Below, piece after piece: positions 40,227-48,626 of a DNA stretch of 64,000 nucleotides (position 1 is the stretch's first letter; every line of letters begins with the position of its first letter). The position numbers and the translations under genes are program-made. The DNA is from UBA5796 sp040752455 (GTDB lineage Bacteria > Chloroflexota > Anaerolineae > Anaerolineales > Villigracilaceae), in the NCBI GenBank assembly GCA_049324115.1, contig JBMOMN010000020.1, forward strand, positions 1 through 64,000, in the 5' to 3' direction. The notes under the pieces are model-generated. The model had not been told where the DNA came from, ran no database searches, and was given only the letters and a program-made list of their open reading frames with translations.

Positions 40227-41459
40227 TTACTTCCCGTTGCGGGCCAGCATCTCTTTCAGCGTCAGGCTCAGGCGGGTGACGCCCTCGCGGATGGTCTCCG
40301 GCGAGGAAAACGAGAAGTTGATCCGCATGGTGTTGTCGCCGCCGCCGTTGGCGTGGAAGGGCGCGCCCGGCACGAAAGCGACCTTCTTCTGCACAGCCAC
40401 CTTGAAGACCTCGGCCGCGTCCATGCCTTCGGGCATGATGCCCCACAGGAACATGCCTCCCTGCGGGCGGGTGTAGCGCACTTCCGGCGGGAAGAGTTCG
40501 TCCATCATTTCGAGCATCACGTCCCGGCGTTCCTTGTAGGTGGCCCGGATGATCCTGGCATGCTCGTCCAGGAAACCGCCTTTGGCGACCTCGTAAGCCA
40601 CGATCTGGTTGAACGTGGCAGTGTGCAGGTCGGCTCCCTGCTTGGTCATCACCATCTTGCGGATGACTTCCGGCGGGGCCACCACCCAGGCCAGGCGGAT
40701 GCCCGGGGCCAGCAGCTTCGAGAACGTGCTCAGGTAGATGACATTGCCGCTGTAATGGCCGCCGTTCGGGCCGCGGAACTCGCTGTCCAGGGACACCACC
40801 GACGGCAGGTGCTCGCCTTCGTAGCGCAACTGCCCGTAGGGATCATCCTCCACGATCGGGACCCCGTACTTGTCCGCGATCTCGACCAGCTTTTTCCGCC
40901 GCTCGAGGCTGAGCGTCGTCCCCGACGGGTTCTGGAAATTGGGCAGCACGTAAATGAATTTGGGGCCGACCCGCAGGGCGGCTTCGAGTTCGTCCACGAT
41001 CATGCCGTTCTCGTCCGACGGCACGGAGATGTACTGCGCCCCGTAAGCGTTCCAGGCTTGCAGCGCCCCCATGTAAGTCGGCGATTCGACCACGACGTAA
41101 TCGCCGCGGTTGATGAACAGCCGCCCGATGAAATCCAGGGCCTGCTGCGACCCGGAGGTGATCTGGACATTCTGGGCCGAGATCTCGATCCCGAAGCGGG
41201 CGGCGTGGCGGGCGATCATGTCACGCAAGGGGGTGTAGCCCTCGGTCGTGCCGTATTGCAGGGCCTGCCCGCCGTGTTCTTTCAAGACAATATTGCAGGC
41301 TTCCTGGAATTTCTCCAATGGGAAAACTTCCGGTGCGGGCAGTCCGCCCGCAAAGGAAATAATATCCGGCTGCTCGGTCAGCTTGAGCAGCTCCCGGATG
41401 ACCGAACTGCGCATGTGCTTGGTGCGATGGGCAAATCGGTATTCCCAGGGTGTTTGCAT
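40227..41459 (-). CDS. PLP-dependent aminotransferase, class I/II
   Basis: A 410-aa fold-type I enzyme. Conserved pieces: 'DIISFAGGLPAPEVFP' near residue 32, 'LQYGTTEGYTPLRD', 'TSGSQQALDFIGR', 'NFQNPSGTTLS', 'VEDDPYGQLRY', and the lysine of 'YLSTFSKLLAPGIRLAW' that binds PLP. The layout matches 2-aminoadipate or valine-pyruvate/aromatic aminotransferases of the LysN/MocR type. AGGAGAAAG precedes the ATG. It lies 118 bp downstream of gdhA, separated by a terminator. Confidence 0.9.
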   Translation of the reverse strand: MQTPWEYRFAHRTKHMRSSVIRELLKLTEQPDIISFAGGLPAPEVFPLEKFQEACNIVLKEHGGQALQYGTTEGYTPLRDMIARHAARFGIEISAQNVQITSGSQQALDFIGRLFINRGDYVVVESPTYMGALQAWNAYGAQYISVPSDENGMIVDELEAALRVGPKFIYVLPNFQNPSGTTLSLERRKKLVEIADKYGVPIVEDDPYGQLRYEGEHLPSVVSLDSEFRGPNGGHYSGNVIYLSTFSKLLAPGIRLAWVVAPPEVIRKMVMTKQGADLHTATFNQIVAYEVAKGGFLDEHARIIRATYKERRDVMLEMMDELFPPEVRYTRPQGGMFLWGIMPEGMDAAEVFKVAVQKKVAFVPGAPFHANGGGDNTMRINFSFSSPETIREGVTRLSLTLKEMLARNGK

Positions 41460-41532
41460 TCTTTCTCCTTTGGTGAGTTTTTTTCCATCCTTGCGAAGGC
41501 TTTTTTGGCTTTCGCAGGGATGGGCGGGACAA

Positions 41533-41561
41533 ACACCCCCCGCCAGATGGACGGGGGGTGT
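41533..41561 (-). terminator. Terminator after gdhA
   Basis: ACACCCCCCG and CGGGGGGTGT form a 10-bp stem with a 9-nt loop, with TTTG following on the minus strand. Confidence 0.7.
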
Positions 41562-41577
41562 GGCATCCCTATCGAAT

Positions 41578-42864
41578 TTAGACCCAGCCGCGAAGCTCCA
41601 TGGCCTTGACCACCCGGCCAATGGCGACCATGTAGGCCGCGTCGCGCATGTAAACGCCTTCCTTCTCGCTCATTTCGAGCACGCTGTTGAAGGCGGAGGT
41701 CATCTTCTGGTCGAGCTTTTGCAGCACCTCGTCCTTCGGCCAGTAGAAGTTCATGTCGTTTTGCACCTGCTCAAAGTAGGAGGTCGTTACGCCGCCCGCA
41801 TTGCACAGGAAATCGGGGATGTTGAAGATCTTGTTGGCCTTGAAGAATTCGTCCGCTTCGGGGGTGGTGGGACCGTTGGCGCCTTCGGCCACGATCTTGA
41901 CCCGGCTGCTGATCTTCTTGACCGAGTCAGCATTGACCTGTCCCTCGAGCGCGCCGGGCATGAGCACGTCGGCCTCCTTGCTGATCCAGGCGTCGCCGTC
42001 TTCGATCACGTAACCGGCGGCCTTGGCCTGGGCCTTGTCAATCGTACCGTACTGGTCGGTGATGGATTGCAGGAAACGCGGGTCCACGCCGCCATCCTTG
42101 CTGACGGTGTAAGCCGTGCGGTCTTCGCGGTCCCAGTAAGAGACGCAGGCCACTTTGCCGCCCAGCAGTTCGACGAAACCGATGGCCGCGTACTGGGTCA
42201 CGTTACCGAAGCCCTGCATGGCCGCCACTGATTTGGTCGAGTCGATCCCCAGGTGCTTCATGGCTTCGCGCACGGTGTAGATCACGCCGTAACCGGTCGC
42301 TTCGGTGCGGCCCTCCGAGCCGCCGCCGCCCAGGGGTTTGCCGGTGAACACGCCCGGGGTGTACTCGCCCACCAGCCTGGAATACTCGTCCATCATCCAG
42401 CCCATCATCTGCGGCGTGGTTCCCACGTCCGGGGCCGGGACGTCCTGGCGCGGGCCGATGTTCTTCCACATATTCTGCACCCAGCCGCGGCACAGGCGTT
42501 CCTTTTCGGGCGTGGTCAGCGTGGCGGGGTCCACGATGATGCCGCCCTTGCCGCCGCCCAGCGGGATGTCGGCCACGGCGCACTTCCAGGTCATCCAGGT
42601 CGCCAGGGCGCGCACAGTATCGAAGGTCTCGTTCGGGTGGAAACGGATGCCGCCCTTGTTGGGGCCGCGGGCGTCGTTGTGCTGCACGCGGAAACCCTGG
42701 AAGACGCGCAGCGAGCCGTCGTCCATGCGCACCGGGATGCGGAAAGAGTATTCGCGCATCGGCCAGCGCAGCACCTCGGCGATCTGCGGGTCGAGGTTGA
42801 GAAGTTTGGCGACACCGTCGAACTGGCGCTGCGCCATTTCAAAAGCATTGATTGTTCCTGACAT
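41578..42864 (-). CDS. gdhA: Glutamate dehydrogenase
   Basis: A 428-aa Glu/Leu/Phe/Val dehydrogenase. 'GGIRFHP' and the catalytic lysine motif 'PLGGGKGGIIVDP' (near residue 101), 'APDVGTTPQMMGWMMDEY', the 'FGNV' dinucleotide motif (GxGNV, near 218), and 'PDFLCNAGGVTTSYFEQVQ' are all typical of hexameric bacterial GDH. GGAG precedes the ATG, rejecting the ATG 54 bp upstream. It interconverts glutamate and 2-oxoglutarate. A hairpin with T-run lies in its leader. Confidence 0.95.
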   Translation of the reverse strand: MSGTINAFEMAQRQFDGVAKLLNLDPQIAEVLRWPMREYSFRIPVRMDDGSLRVFQGFRVQHNDARGPNKGGIRFHPNETFDTVRALATWMTWKCAVADIPLGGGKGGIIVDPATLTTPEKERLCRGWVQNMWKNIGPRQDVPAPDVGTTPQMMGWMMDEYSRLVGEYTPGVFTGKPLGGGGSEGRTEATGYGVIYTVREAMKHLGIDSTKSVAAMQGFGNVTQYAAIGFVELLGGKVACVSYWDREDRTAYTVSKDGGVDPRFLQSITDQYGTIDKAQAKAAGYVIEDGDAWISKEADVLMPGALEGQVNADSVKKISSRVKIVAEGANGPTTPEADEFFKANKIFNIPDFLCNAGGVTTSYFEQVQNDMNFYWPKDEVLQKLDQKMTSAFNSVLEMSEKEGVYMRDAAYMVAIGRVVKAMELRGWV

Positions 42865-42894
42865 GTTTTCTCCTGCTAGGATGATGTTACATCT

Positions 42895-42937
42895 TTGTAA
42901 AAATATATAAGCGGGCACCCGGACGGCGCCCGCTTAT
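42895..42937 (-). terminator. Hairpin and T-run upstream of gdhA: terminator or attenuator
   Basis: ATAAGCGGGC and GCCCGCTTAT form a perfect 10-bp stem, followed on the minus strand by ATATTTTTAC, ending about 30 nt before the gdhA start. It either ends the upstream DinB transcript or attenuates gdhA. Confidence 0.6.
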
Positions 42938-43004
42938 GTTCAGAGTATGTTGCGCAACAAGATCATAAGTCTATTTTTGCCTTCATTTGCTGTGCAGCTT
43001 AACC

Positions 43005-43022
43005 TTACATGATTTTATGTAA
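43005..43022. promoter_or_regulatory. Candidate operator upstream of gdhA
   Basis: TTACAT and ATGTAA with a 6-bp spacer. On the minus strand it contains TAAAAT-like bases that may form a -10. Confidence 0.35.
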
Positions 43023-43073
43023 CGCGTCAATATGAGAGTCATCACTTCTTCCCTATGATTACCTTACAATCGC

Positions 43074-43586
43074 TTACCACTCTCCAGCATAGATGATGGC
43101 CCGGCCTTCCAGTTCTTTTGCGCTATAGGCATACTTGATCTCGTTCAACTGGCGGATGTGGAGCAGGTCGTGGACGGCCCAGGCCGCCAGGAAATCCCCG
43201 GCGGATATGCCCGCCAGCGGCTCGTGGGCGTACTTCACCTCCCAATCGGGCCGGGACAGTGACCTGATCCAGGCCAGATTCCTTTCCCGCTCCGACAGGA
43301 ATCCCGCCAACGACTCCCCCGGGTCGCGCCCGTTATAGCCGCGTTCCGTCACCCACTCCGCCGGGCGGATCGGCGAAAACCTGTCAGGGCTGCCCGAGAA
43401 CAGGTGACGGATGCGGGCCGGAAAGTCCTCCCGCTCTTCGTCCCAAAGGTGGTTGACCACCTCCAGCATGGACCAATCCTTATCAGACGGCTTCCAGCGC
43501 ATCTGCGCCGCGTCGATCCCGGCCACGAACGTTTCGATGATCCGGGCATTGGCTCCCAGTTCACGGATACAGTGATCGAGGTTCAT
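43074..43586 (-). CDS. DinB family protein
   Basis: A 170-aa DinB-like protein: 'WSMLEVVNHLWDEEREDF' near residue 40, and 'LAAWAVHDLLHIRQLNEIKYAYS' near 140 provide the three histidine-type ligands. The ATG is chosen at the domain edge; the longer frame to 43856 crosses into the tex promoter. Divergent from tex, with a 94-bp repeat element between them. Substrate unknown. Confidence 0.85.
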   Translation of the reverse strand: MNLDHCIRELGANARIIETFVAGIDAAQMRWKPSDKDWSMLEVVNHLWDEEREDFPARIRHLFSGSPDRFSPIRPAEWVTERGYNGRDPGESLAGFLSERERNLAWIRSLSRPDWEVKYAHEPLAGISAGDFLAAWAVHDLLHIRQLNEIKYAYSAKELEGRAIIYAGEW

Positions 43587-43608
43587 TCTGCCTCCAAAAG
43601 AACAAAGA

Positions 43609-43702
43609 GTAGGGGCGACCCGCTGAGGAGTAAAAATTAGTGTTTTGGTCAGGGTCTCGGACTTAAGTGACAAAAGTGATGACCTTGAAGGGTCGCCTTT
43701 AC
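43609..43702. repeat. Interspersed 'GTAGGGGCGACCC' element
   Basis: Ends GTAGGGGCGACCCG and GGGTCGCCTTTAC are inverted; 94 bp in all. A shorter relative lies in frame inside metH (24492-24551). Confidence 0.75.
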
Positions 43703-43742
43703 CACAACATTTATTCGCAGTATAACACGCCGGATTGTTTGG

Positions 43743-43748
43743 TAAAAT
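43743..43748 (+). promoter_or_regulatory. Promoter of tex, leaderless
   Basis: TAAAAT ends 7 nt before the ATG of tex with no ribosome site between. Confidence 0.5.
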
Positions 43749-43755
43749 CGCCGCC

Positions 43756-45885
43756 ATGACCCACGCCGAACAAATTGCCAACTTGATCAACGCCAAACCC
43801 TCCCAGGTGGACGCCGCCGTCCGCCTGCTGGACGAGGGCAACACCGTCCCCTTCATCGCCCGCTACCGCAAGGAAATGACCGGCTCGCTCGACGACGAGC
43901 AGGTGCGCATCGTGGCGGATGAGATCGTCCGCCTGCGGGCGATTGACGAACGCCGCGCCGCCGTCCTGGCCTCCATCGAGGAGCAGGGCAAACTGACCGA
44001 CGAACTGCGCGCCGCCATCCAGACCGCCGGGACGATGACCGCCCTCGAAGACCTGTACGCTCCCTACCGGCCCAAACGCCGCACCCGGGCTATGATCGCC
44101 CGCGAGCGCGGCCTCGAACCGCTGGCCGAACTGATCTTGCAGCAACCGCTCGACGGTTCCCCCGAAGAGGCCGCGGCCCAATTCATCACCGAGGACGTCC
44201 CCAGCGTGGAAGACGCCCTGCAAGGCGCGCGGGACATCGTGGCCGAAACCATCAGCGACAACGCCAACGTCCGCCAGGCCACCCGCGAAAAGGCCCTCAA
44301 ATTTGCCAGGATCGAATCGTCGAAAATCGAAGATGCGGTGGACGAAAAACGAGTGTACGAAACCTATTACGAATACTCGAATACCGTCAGCCGCCTCCAG
44401 CCGCACCAGGTGCTGGCCCTCAACCGCGGTGAAAAGGAAGGCGTGCTGCGGGTGCGCGTCCAGGTCGCCGAGCGCGACTGGCTCGACCCGATCCAGGCCG
44501 AGTTCGAGGAAGACATCCTCAGCCCCTTCGCCGGGCAACTCGAAGAAGCCGTCCAGGATTGCGCCGAACGGCTGCTGCTGCCTGCCATCGAGCGGGACGT
44601 GCGCCGCGAGTTGAGCGAAAAAGCCGACAGCCACGCCATCAACGTCTTCGCCGCCAACCTGCGCGCCCTGCTCGGCCAGCCGCCGCTCGCCGGCCAGACC
44701 GTGCTCGGCCTCGACCCCGGCTACCGTACCGGCTGCAAGGTCGCGGTGGTGGACCCCACCGGCAAGCTGCTCGACACCGGCACGATCTACCCCCACGAAC
44801 CCAAAAACGACTGGGTTGGCGCGCTCAAAACCCTCGAAGCCATGATCGAACGCCACGGTGTCACCCTCATCACCATCGGCAACGGCACGGCCTCGCGTGA
44901 AACAGAAAAGCTGGCATCAGAATTAACACGCAACACGCAACATACCAGGTACCTCATCGTCAACGAAGCCGGGGCGTCGGTTTACTCCGCCTCGCCCCTG
45001 GCCCGCGCCGAATTCCCCGACCTCGACGTTTCCATCCGCGGGGCGGTCTCCATTGCCCGCCGCGCCCAGGACCCGCTGGCCGAACTGGTCAAGATTGACC
45101 CCAAATCCATCGGGGTGGGCCTCTACCAGCACGACGTGGACCAGGCCGCCCTCAGCCATGCCCTCGACGGGGTGGTCGAGTCGGTCGTCAACCACGTCGG
45201 CGTGGACCTCAACACCGCCAGCCCGGCCCTGCTGACCCACGTGGCGGGCGTCGGCCCCAAACTGGCAGGCAGTATCGTCGCTTATCGGGATGCCAACGGC
45301 GCGTTCAAATCCCGCGCCGACCTGCGCCAGGTCTCCGGCCTCGGCCCCAAAGCCTTCGAGCAGAGCGCCGGGTTCATGCGCATCCGGGACGGGGTGAATC
45401 CGTTGGACGCCTCCGCCATCCACCCCGAATCCTACCCCATTGCCGAGGCCGTCCTCGAGCGCGCGGGACTGTCAGCCGGGTCGCCGCCAAATGAACGGAA
45501 GCCGGCCCTGGAGTCCCTCACCGCCAAAATCCCGGCTGACAGGTTGGCCGCCGAACTCGGCTGCGGCCTCCCCACCCTGAACGACATCCTCGAGCAGCTC
45601 GTCCGCCCCGGACGCGACCCCCGCGCCGACACCCCCGCCCCCATCCTGCGCTCGGACGTGCTCAAGATGGAGGATTTGATGGTCGGCATGACCCTGAAAG
45701 GCACGGTGCGCAACGTGGTGGATTTCGGCGCGTTCGTGGACATCGGCGTCAAGCAGGACGGCCTGCTGCACAAGAGCCAGATCCCGTTCGGCACGGTGCT
45801 CAAGGTCGGCGACATCATTGACGTGGAAATCCTGAAGATCGAACCGGAGCGCGGGCGTATCAGCCTGGGGTGGGTGAAGAAATAA
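43756..45885 (+). CDS. tex: Tex-like RNA-binding protein
   Basis: A 709-aa protein with Tex architecture: helical N-terminus ('VPFIARYRKEMTGSLDDEQ' near residue 33), YqgF-like RNase H fold ('GLDPGYRTGCKVAVVD' near 318), helix-hairpin-helix repeats ('VGVDLNTASPALLTHVAGVGPKLA', 'LRQVSGLGPKAFEQSAGFMRI'), and a C-terminal S1 domain ('MTLKGTVRNVVDFGAFVDIGVKQDGLLHKSQ'). It binds nucleic acids and affects transcription. The ATG lacks a ribosome site, so it seems leaderless. Confidence 0.95.
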   Translation: MTHAEQIANLINAKPSQVDAAVRLLDEGNTVPFIARYRKEMTGSLDDEQVRIVADEIVRLRAIDERRAAVLASIEEQGKLTDELRAAIQTAGTMTALEDLYAPYRPKRRTRAMIARERGLEPLAELILQQPLDGSPEEAAAQFITEDVPSVEDALQGARDIVAETISDNANVRQATREKALKFARIESSKIEDAVDEKRVYETYYEYSNTVSRLQPHQVLALNRGEKEGVLRVRVQVAERDWLDPIQAEFEEDILSPFAGQLEEAVQDCAERLLLPAIERDVRRELSEKADSHAINVFAANLRALLGQPPLAGQTVLGLDPGYRTGCKVAVVDPTGKLLDTGTIYPHEPKNDWVGALKTLEAMIERHGVTLITIGNGTASRETEKLASELTRNTQHTRYLIVNEAGASVYSASPLARAEFPDLDVSIRGAVSIARRAQDPLAELVKIDPKSIGVGLYQHDVDQAALSHALDGVVESVVNHVGVDLNTASPALLTHVAGVGPKLAGSIVAYRDANGAFKSRADLRQVSGLGPKAFEQSAGFMRIRDGVNPLDASAIHPESYPIAEAVLERAGLSAGSPPNERKPALESLTAKIPADRLAAELGCGLPTLNDILEQLVRPGRDPRADTPAPILRSDVLKMEDLMVGMTLKGTVRNVVDFGAFVDIGVKQDGLLHKSQIPFGTVLKVGDIIDVEILKIEPERGRISLGWVKK

Positions 45886-45907
45886 ATCATCACATATCAA
45901 AAATCAA

Positions 45908-45937
45908 AAGACCCCGCTCCTGTGTGAACGGGGTCTT
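45908..45937. terminator. Bidirectional terminator between tex and pepF
   Basis: AAGACCCCG and CGGGGTCTT, 12-nt loop, between convergent genes. Confidence 0.75.
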
Positions 45938-45954
45938 GAGTTATTCGAGAGGGT

Positions 45955-47760
45955 TTACAACTCGCAATACCGGTCAATCTTCCTGCCGATGACTGCCAGG
46001 CTGTCCTCCCAGAACTTGCGCGAGCGGATGTCTATCCCGAAGCGGGCGGCCAGGTCGGCCGCGGGGGCTTCGCCGGTGGAGGCCAGCAGGTTCTTGTAAT
46101 CGTCCACGAAGGCCGGGCCGCGCTGCTGGTAGATGGCGTACAGTCCCAGCCCGAAGAGCAGACCGAAAGCGTAGGGGAAGTTGTAGAAGGCCAGGCCGGG
46201 GTAGTAATAATGCGGCTTCCAGGTCCACATGTATTTGTGGCGGAAGTTTTCATCCAGACCGTCGCCGTAGGTGGCCGCCTGGGCTCGTTCCATGATGTCG
46301 CACAGGTCATCCGCCGAGAGGTCCGATTTTTCGCGGCGCTCGTGGACTTCCTTCTCGAACAGGAAGCGCGAATAGATGTCCACGATGACCTGGGCATCGC
46401 CAATCAGCCGGGTCTCCAGGATGGCGAGTTCCTCCTGCGGGTCGGTGGCCTGGGCCAGTACCGCCTCCATGACGATGGTCTCGCACATGATCGAAGCCGT
46501 CTCGGCCAGGGTCATGGGCGTATCCTGCTGGAGCTCGGTCTTCCCGGCCTGGTAGGCGCACTCGTTATGGAAGGCGTGCCCCAGTTCGTGAGCAATGGTG
46601 CTGACCTGGTCGAGGGTCCCGTCGAAGTTGCACAGGACGCGGCTCTCCTTGACGCCCGGCACGCCCATGCAGAACGCGCCGCCGCGCTTGCCATCCCGCT
46701 GTTCGCCGTCAATCCAGAGGTTGTCGAAGGCTCGTTTGGCGAAGGCTTCCAATTCGGGCGAGAATTTGCCGAAGTTCTCCAGGATGAAAGCCCGGGCTTC
46801 CTCCCAGGAATATTCCTTGTTGACATTGCCGGACGGGGCAAAGACATCCCACCAGGCCAGTTTCTCCTTGCCGAAGCGTTTGGCCTTGGCCTTGAAATAC
46901 TTGCGGAACATCGGGAAGGAGGCTTCCATCGCGCCCATCATCGCTTCGAGGGTCGGGCGGTCAATGCGGGCCATGTCGATCGGGGCGTGCAGGGCGTCCT
47001 CGCGGCCGCGGCGTTTGTTGAGCGAGTTGGCCGTGCCCTTGATGCCGTTCATGGCGGCGGTCAGCGGCTCCTCGACCGACTTCCAGGCGGCCATCTCGGC
47101 CTCGTAGGCCCGGCGGCGCACCGATTCGTCCGGGTGGGAGTGCAGGTTGATCAGGGCCGGCATGGGCAGTTTCTTGACCTCGCCGTCCAGTTCGAAGTCC
47201 ACGGTCAATTGCGAGGTGACCGTCCCCTGGAGTTTGTTCCAGGCGCTCGCGCCGCTCAGGCCGAGTTCGGCAGCCAGGGCTTCCTCGTTTTCCGCCATCA
47301 TGTATTTGGACTGTTCAGCGGCGTCTTTCAGGGCGAAAGCGTGGGCTGTGGCGTTCTCGTTCGCGGCGATGATCGCCTCTAAAACGGGGGCCAGCTTGCC
47401 GATCCAGGCCTGGAACTGCACCGCCAGGTTCTGCATCCGCACGCCGACCATCTGGAACTCGGACATTTTCTTCATCGCCAGGGTGTCCCGTGAATCCGTA
47501 GCGACGAAAGAGTGGATGAAGGCGCGCACCGTGCCGGACAGTTCGTACATCTCGTTGAAGCGGTTCAGGCTCTCGCCGACCAGCCCCGCCAGTTCCGGGA
47601 CCGGGGTGCCGGCGTCCGTTTTGGAGACTTTTTCGGCGAACAGGCTCTCCAGCTCGCCGACCTGGGTTTTCACCTGCTCGACGGCGTTTTCGAACTCTTT
47701 GGACTCGAGGCTGGGGTAGACATTGGTCAGATCCCAATGGGGAATGGTGGAAGCAGACAT
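45955..47760 (-). CDS. pepF: Oligoendopeptidase F
   Basis: A 601-aa M3 metallopeptidase. The zinc motif HELGH lies near residue 390 ('TIAHELGHAFHNE'), with the third ligand Glu in 'LAETASIMCET', and the C-terminal 'YYYPGLAFYNFPYAFGLLF' segment is family-typical. Cleaves oligopeptides in the cytoplasm. AGGAGAAAAG precedes the ATG. Length is normal. Confidence 0.94.
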   Translation of the reverse strand: MSASTIPHWDLTNVYPSLESKEFENAVEQVKTQVGELESLFAEKVSKTDAGTPVPELAGLVGESLNRFNEMYELSGTVRAFIHSFVATDSRDTLAMKKMSEFQMVGVRMQNLAVQFQAWIGKLAPVLEAIIAANENATAHAFALKDAAEQSKYMMAENEEALAAELGLSGASAWNKLQGTVTSQLTVDFELDGEVKKLPMPALINLHSHPDESVRRRAYEAEMAAWKSVEEPLTAAMNGIKGTANSLNKRRGREDALHAPIDMARIDRPTLEAMMGAMEASFPMFRKYFKAKAKRFGKEKLAWWDVFAPSGNVNKEYSWEEARAFILENFGKFSPELEAFAKRAFDNLWIDGEQRDGKRGGAFCMGVPGVKESRVLCNFDGTLDQVSTIAHELGHAFHNECAYQAGKTELQQDTPMTLAETASIMCETIVMEAVLAQATDPQEELAILETRLIGDAQVIVDIYSRFLFEKEVHERREKSDLSADDLCDIMERAQAATYGDGLDENFRHKYMWTWKPHYYYPGLAFYNFPYAFGLLFGLGLYAIYQQRGPAFVDDYKNLLASTGEAPAADLAARFGIDIRSRKFWEDSLAVIGRKIDRYCEL

Positions 47761-47851
47761 CTTTTCTCCTGAATAAAGTTGTGGGTGGGAAAACGAACCG
47801 ACCGGGCAAGTATACTCCACTCTGGCGCTTGCCTTTTCCTATGAAACCCTA

Positions 47852-47857
47852 TACAAT
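47852..47857 (+). promoter_or_regulatory. Promoter of the small membrane protein gene, leaderless
   Basis: TACAAT ends 9 nt before the ATG at 47867; no ribosome site is seen. Confidence 0.45.
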
Positions 47858-47866
47858 TTCATTACC

Positions 47867-48088
47867 ATGAACGCTGATACGGTACGCCTCATCTTGCTCG
47901 GTTTCCTGGTTGCCATGTTCGCCTTGTCGGTGATGTTCCTGCGGGAACGACGTTTATCCGCATGGGCCTACGCGCTGTGGGGGCTGCTCGCCCTGCTCGT
48001 CCCGGCAGTTGGGCCTTTCCTGGTCATCATTTCCCGGCCCGGCAAACCCCGTCACCCGCGGCGCAAAAAGCGTTCCCTGCGCCCTTGA
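47867..48088 (+). CDS. Small two-helix membrane protein
   Basis: A 73-aa protein with two hydrophobic helices (about 7-25 and 33-55) and a very basic C-terminus ('KPRHPRRKKRSLRP'). The shape resembles PLDc_N-type small proteins. A ribosome site is absent, and a TACAAT box suggests a leaderless start. Followed 18 bp later by another membrane protein gene. Function unknown. Confidence 0.65.
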   Translation: MNADTVRLILLGFLVAMFALSVMFLRERRLSAWAYALWGLLALLVPAVGPFLVIISRPGKPRHPRRKKRSLRP

Positions 48089-48106
48089 TCCCCCAAAGGT
48101 GAAAAT

Positions 48107-48580
48107 ATGAAACAAGACCGTTTTCTCATCGGCATCCTGGCGGCCATTGGGGTACTGGTCGCCGCGTCGGTGGTGATGTTCCTGGTTCGCGGCAACGACC
48201 AAACCTACCTGCCGGACGATACGCCCGAAAACGTCGTCCACAATTTCGTGCTGGCCATCCAGCAGCGCGACGCGGCGCGCGCCTACAGCTACCTGGCCGA
48301 TAAAGATTACAAACCAACCTACGAAGAAGTCCGCCGGGCCATCCTGGTCGAAAAGATCGGGGACACCAACAATGGGGTCCAGATCGTCGGTTCGGAGGTC
48401 AACGGGGACGAGGCCACAGTTGACGTGAGCATCATCTACGCCGGGGGCGGGCCTTTCCAGGAAACTTACAGCAACAGCGGAGCAGCCATCCTCGTCCGGC
48501 AAAACGGGGCCTGGAAGATCGAATCCATGTCCTACCCGTTCTGGTCCTGGACCTGGTATTCGGAGCCGCCCAAGCCATAA
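48107..48580 (+). CDS. Membrane-anchored NTF2-like protein
   Basis: A 157-aa protein: one N-terminal helix (about 6-27), then a soluble domain with 'PENVVHNFVLAIQQRDAARAYSYLAD' and 'NSGAAILVRQNGAWKIESM', as in DUF4878/NTF2-like exported domains. AAGGTGAAAA precedes the ATG. Probably co-transcribed with the preceding small protein. Function unknown. Confidence 0.65.
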   Translation: MKQDRFLIGILAAIGVLVAASVVMFLVRGNDQTYLPDDTPENVVHNFVLAIQQRDAARAYSYLADKDYKPTYEEVRRAILVEKIGDTNNGVQIVGSEVNGDEATVDVSIIYAGGGPFQETYSNSGAAILVRQNGAWKIESMSYPFWSWTWYSEPPKP

Positions 48581-48626
48581 TCCGTCGAACGATTTACCAA
48601 ATCGTTCCCAGCATAAGGAGTTCAGC

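Noticed and set aside
42907..42937. T-box leader of gdhA
   Set aside because: No specifier loop or T-box sequence is seen upstream; only the hairpin and T-run.
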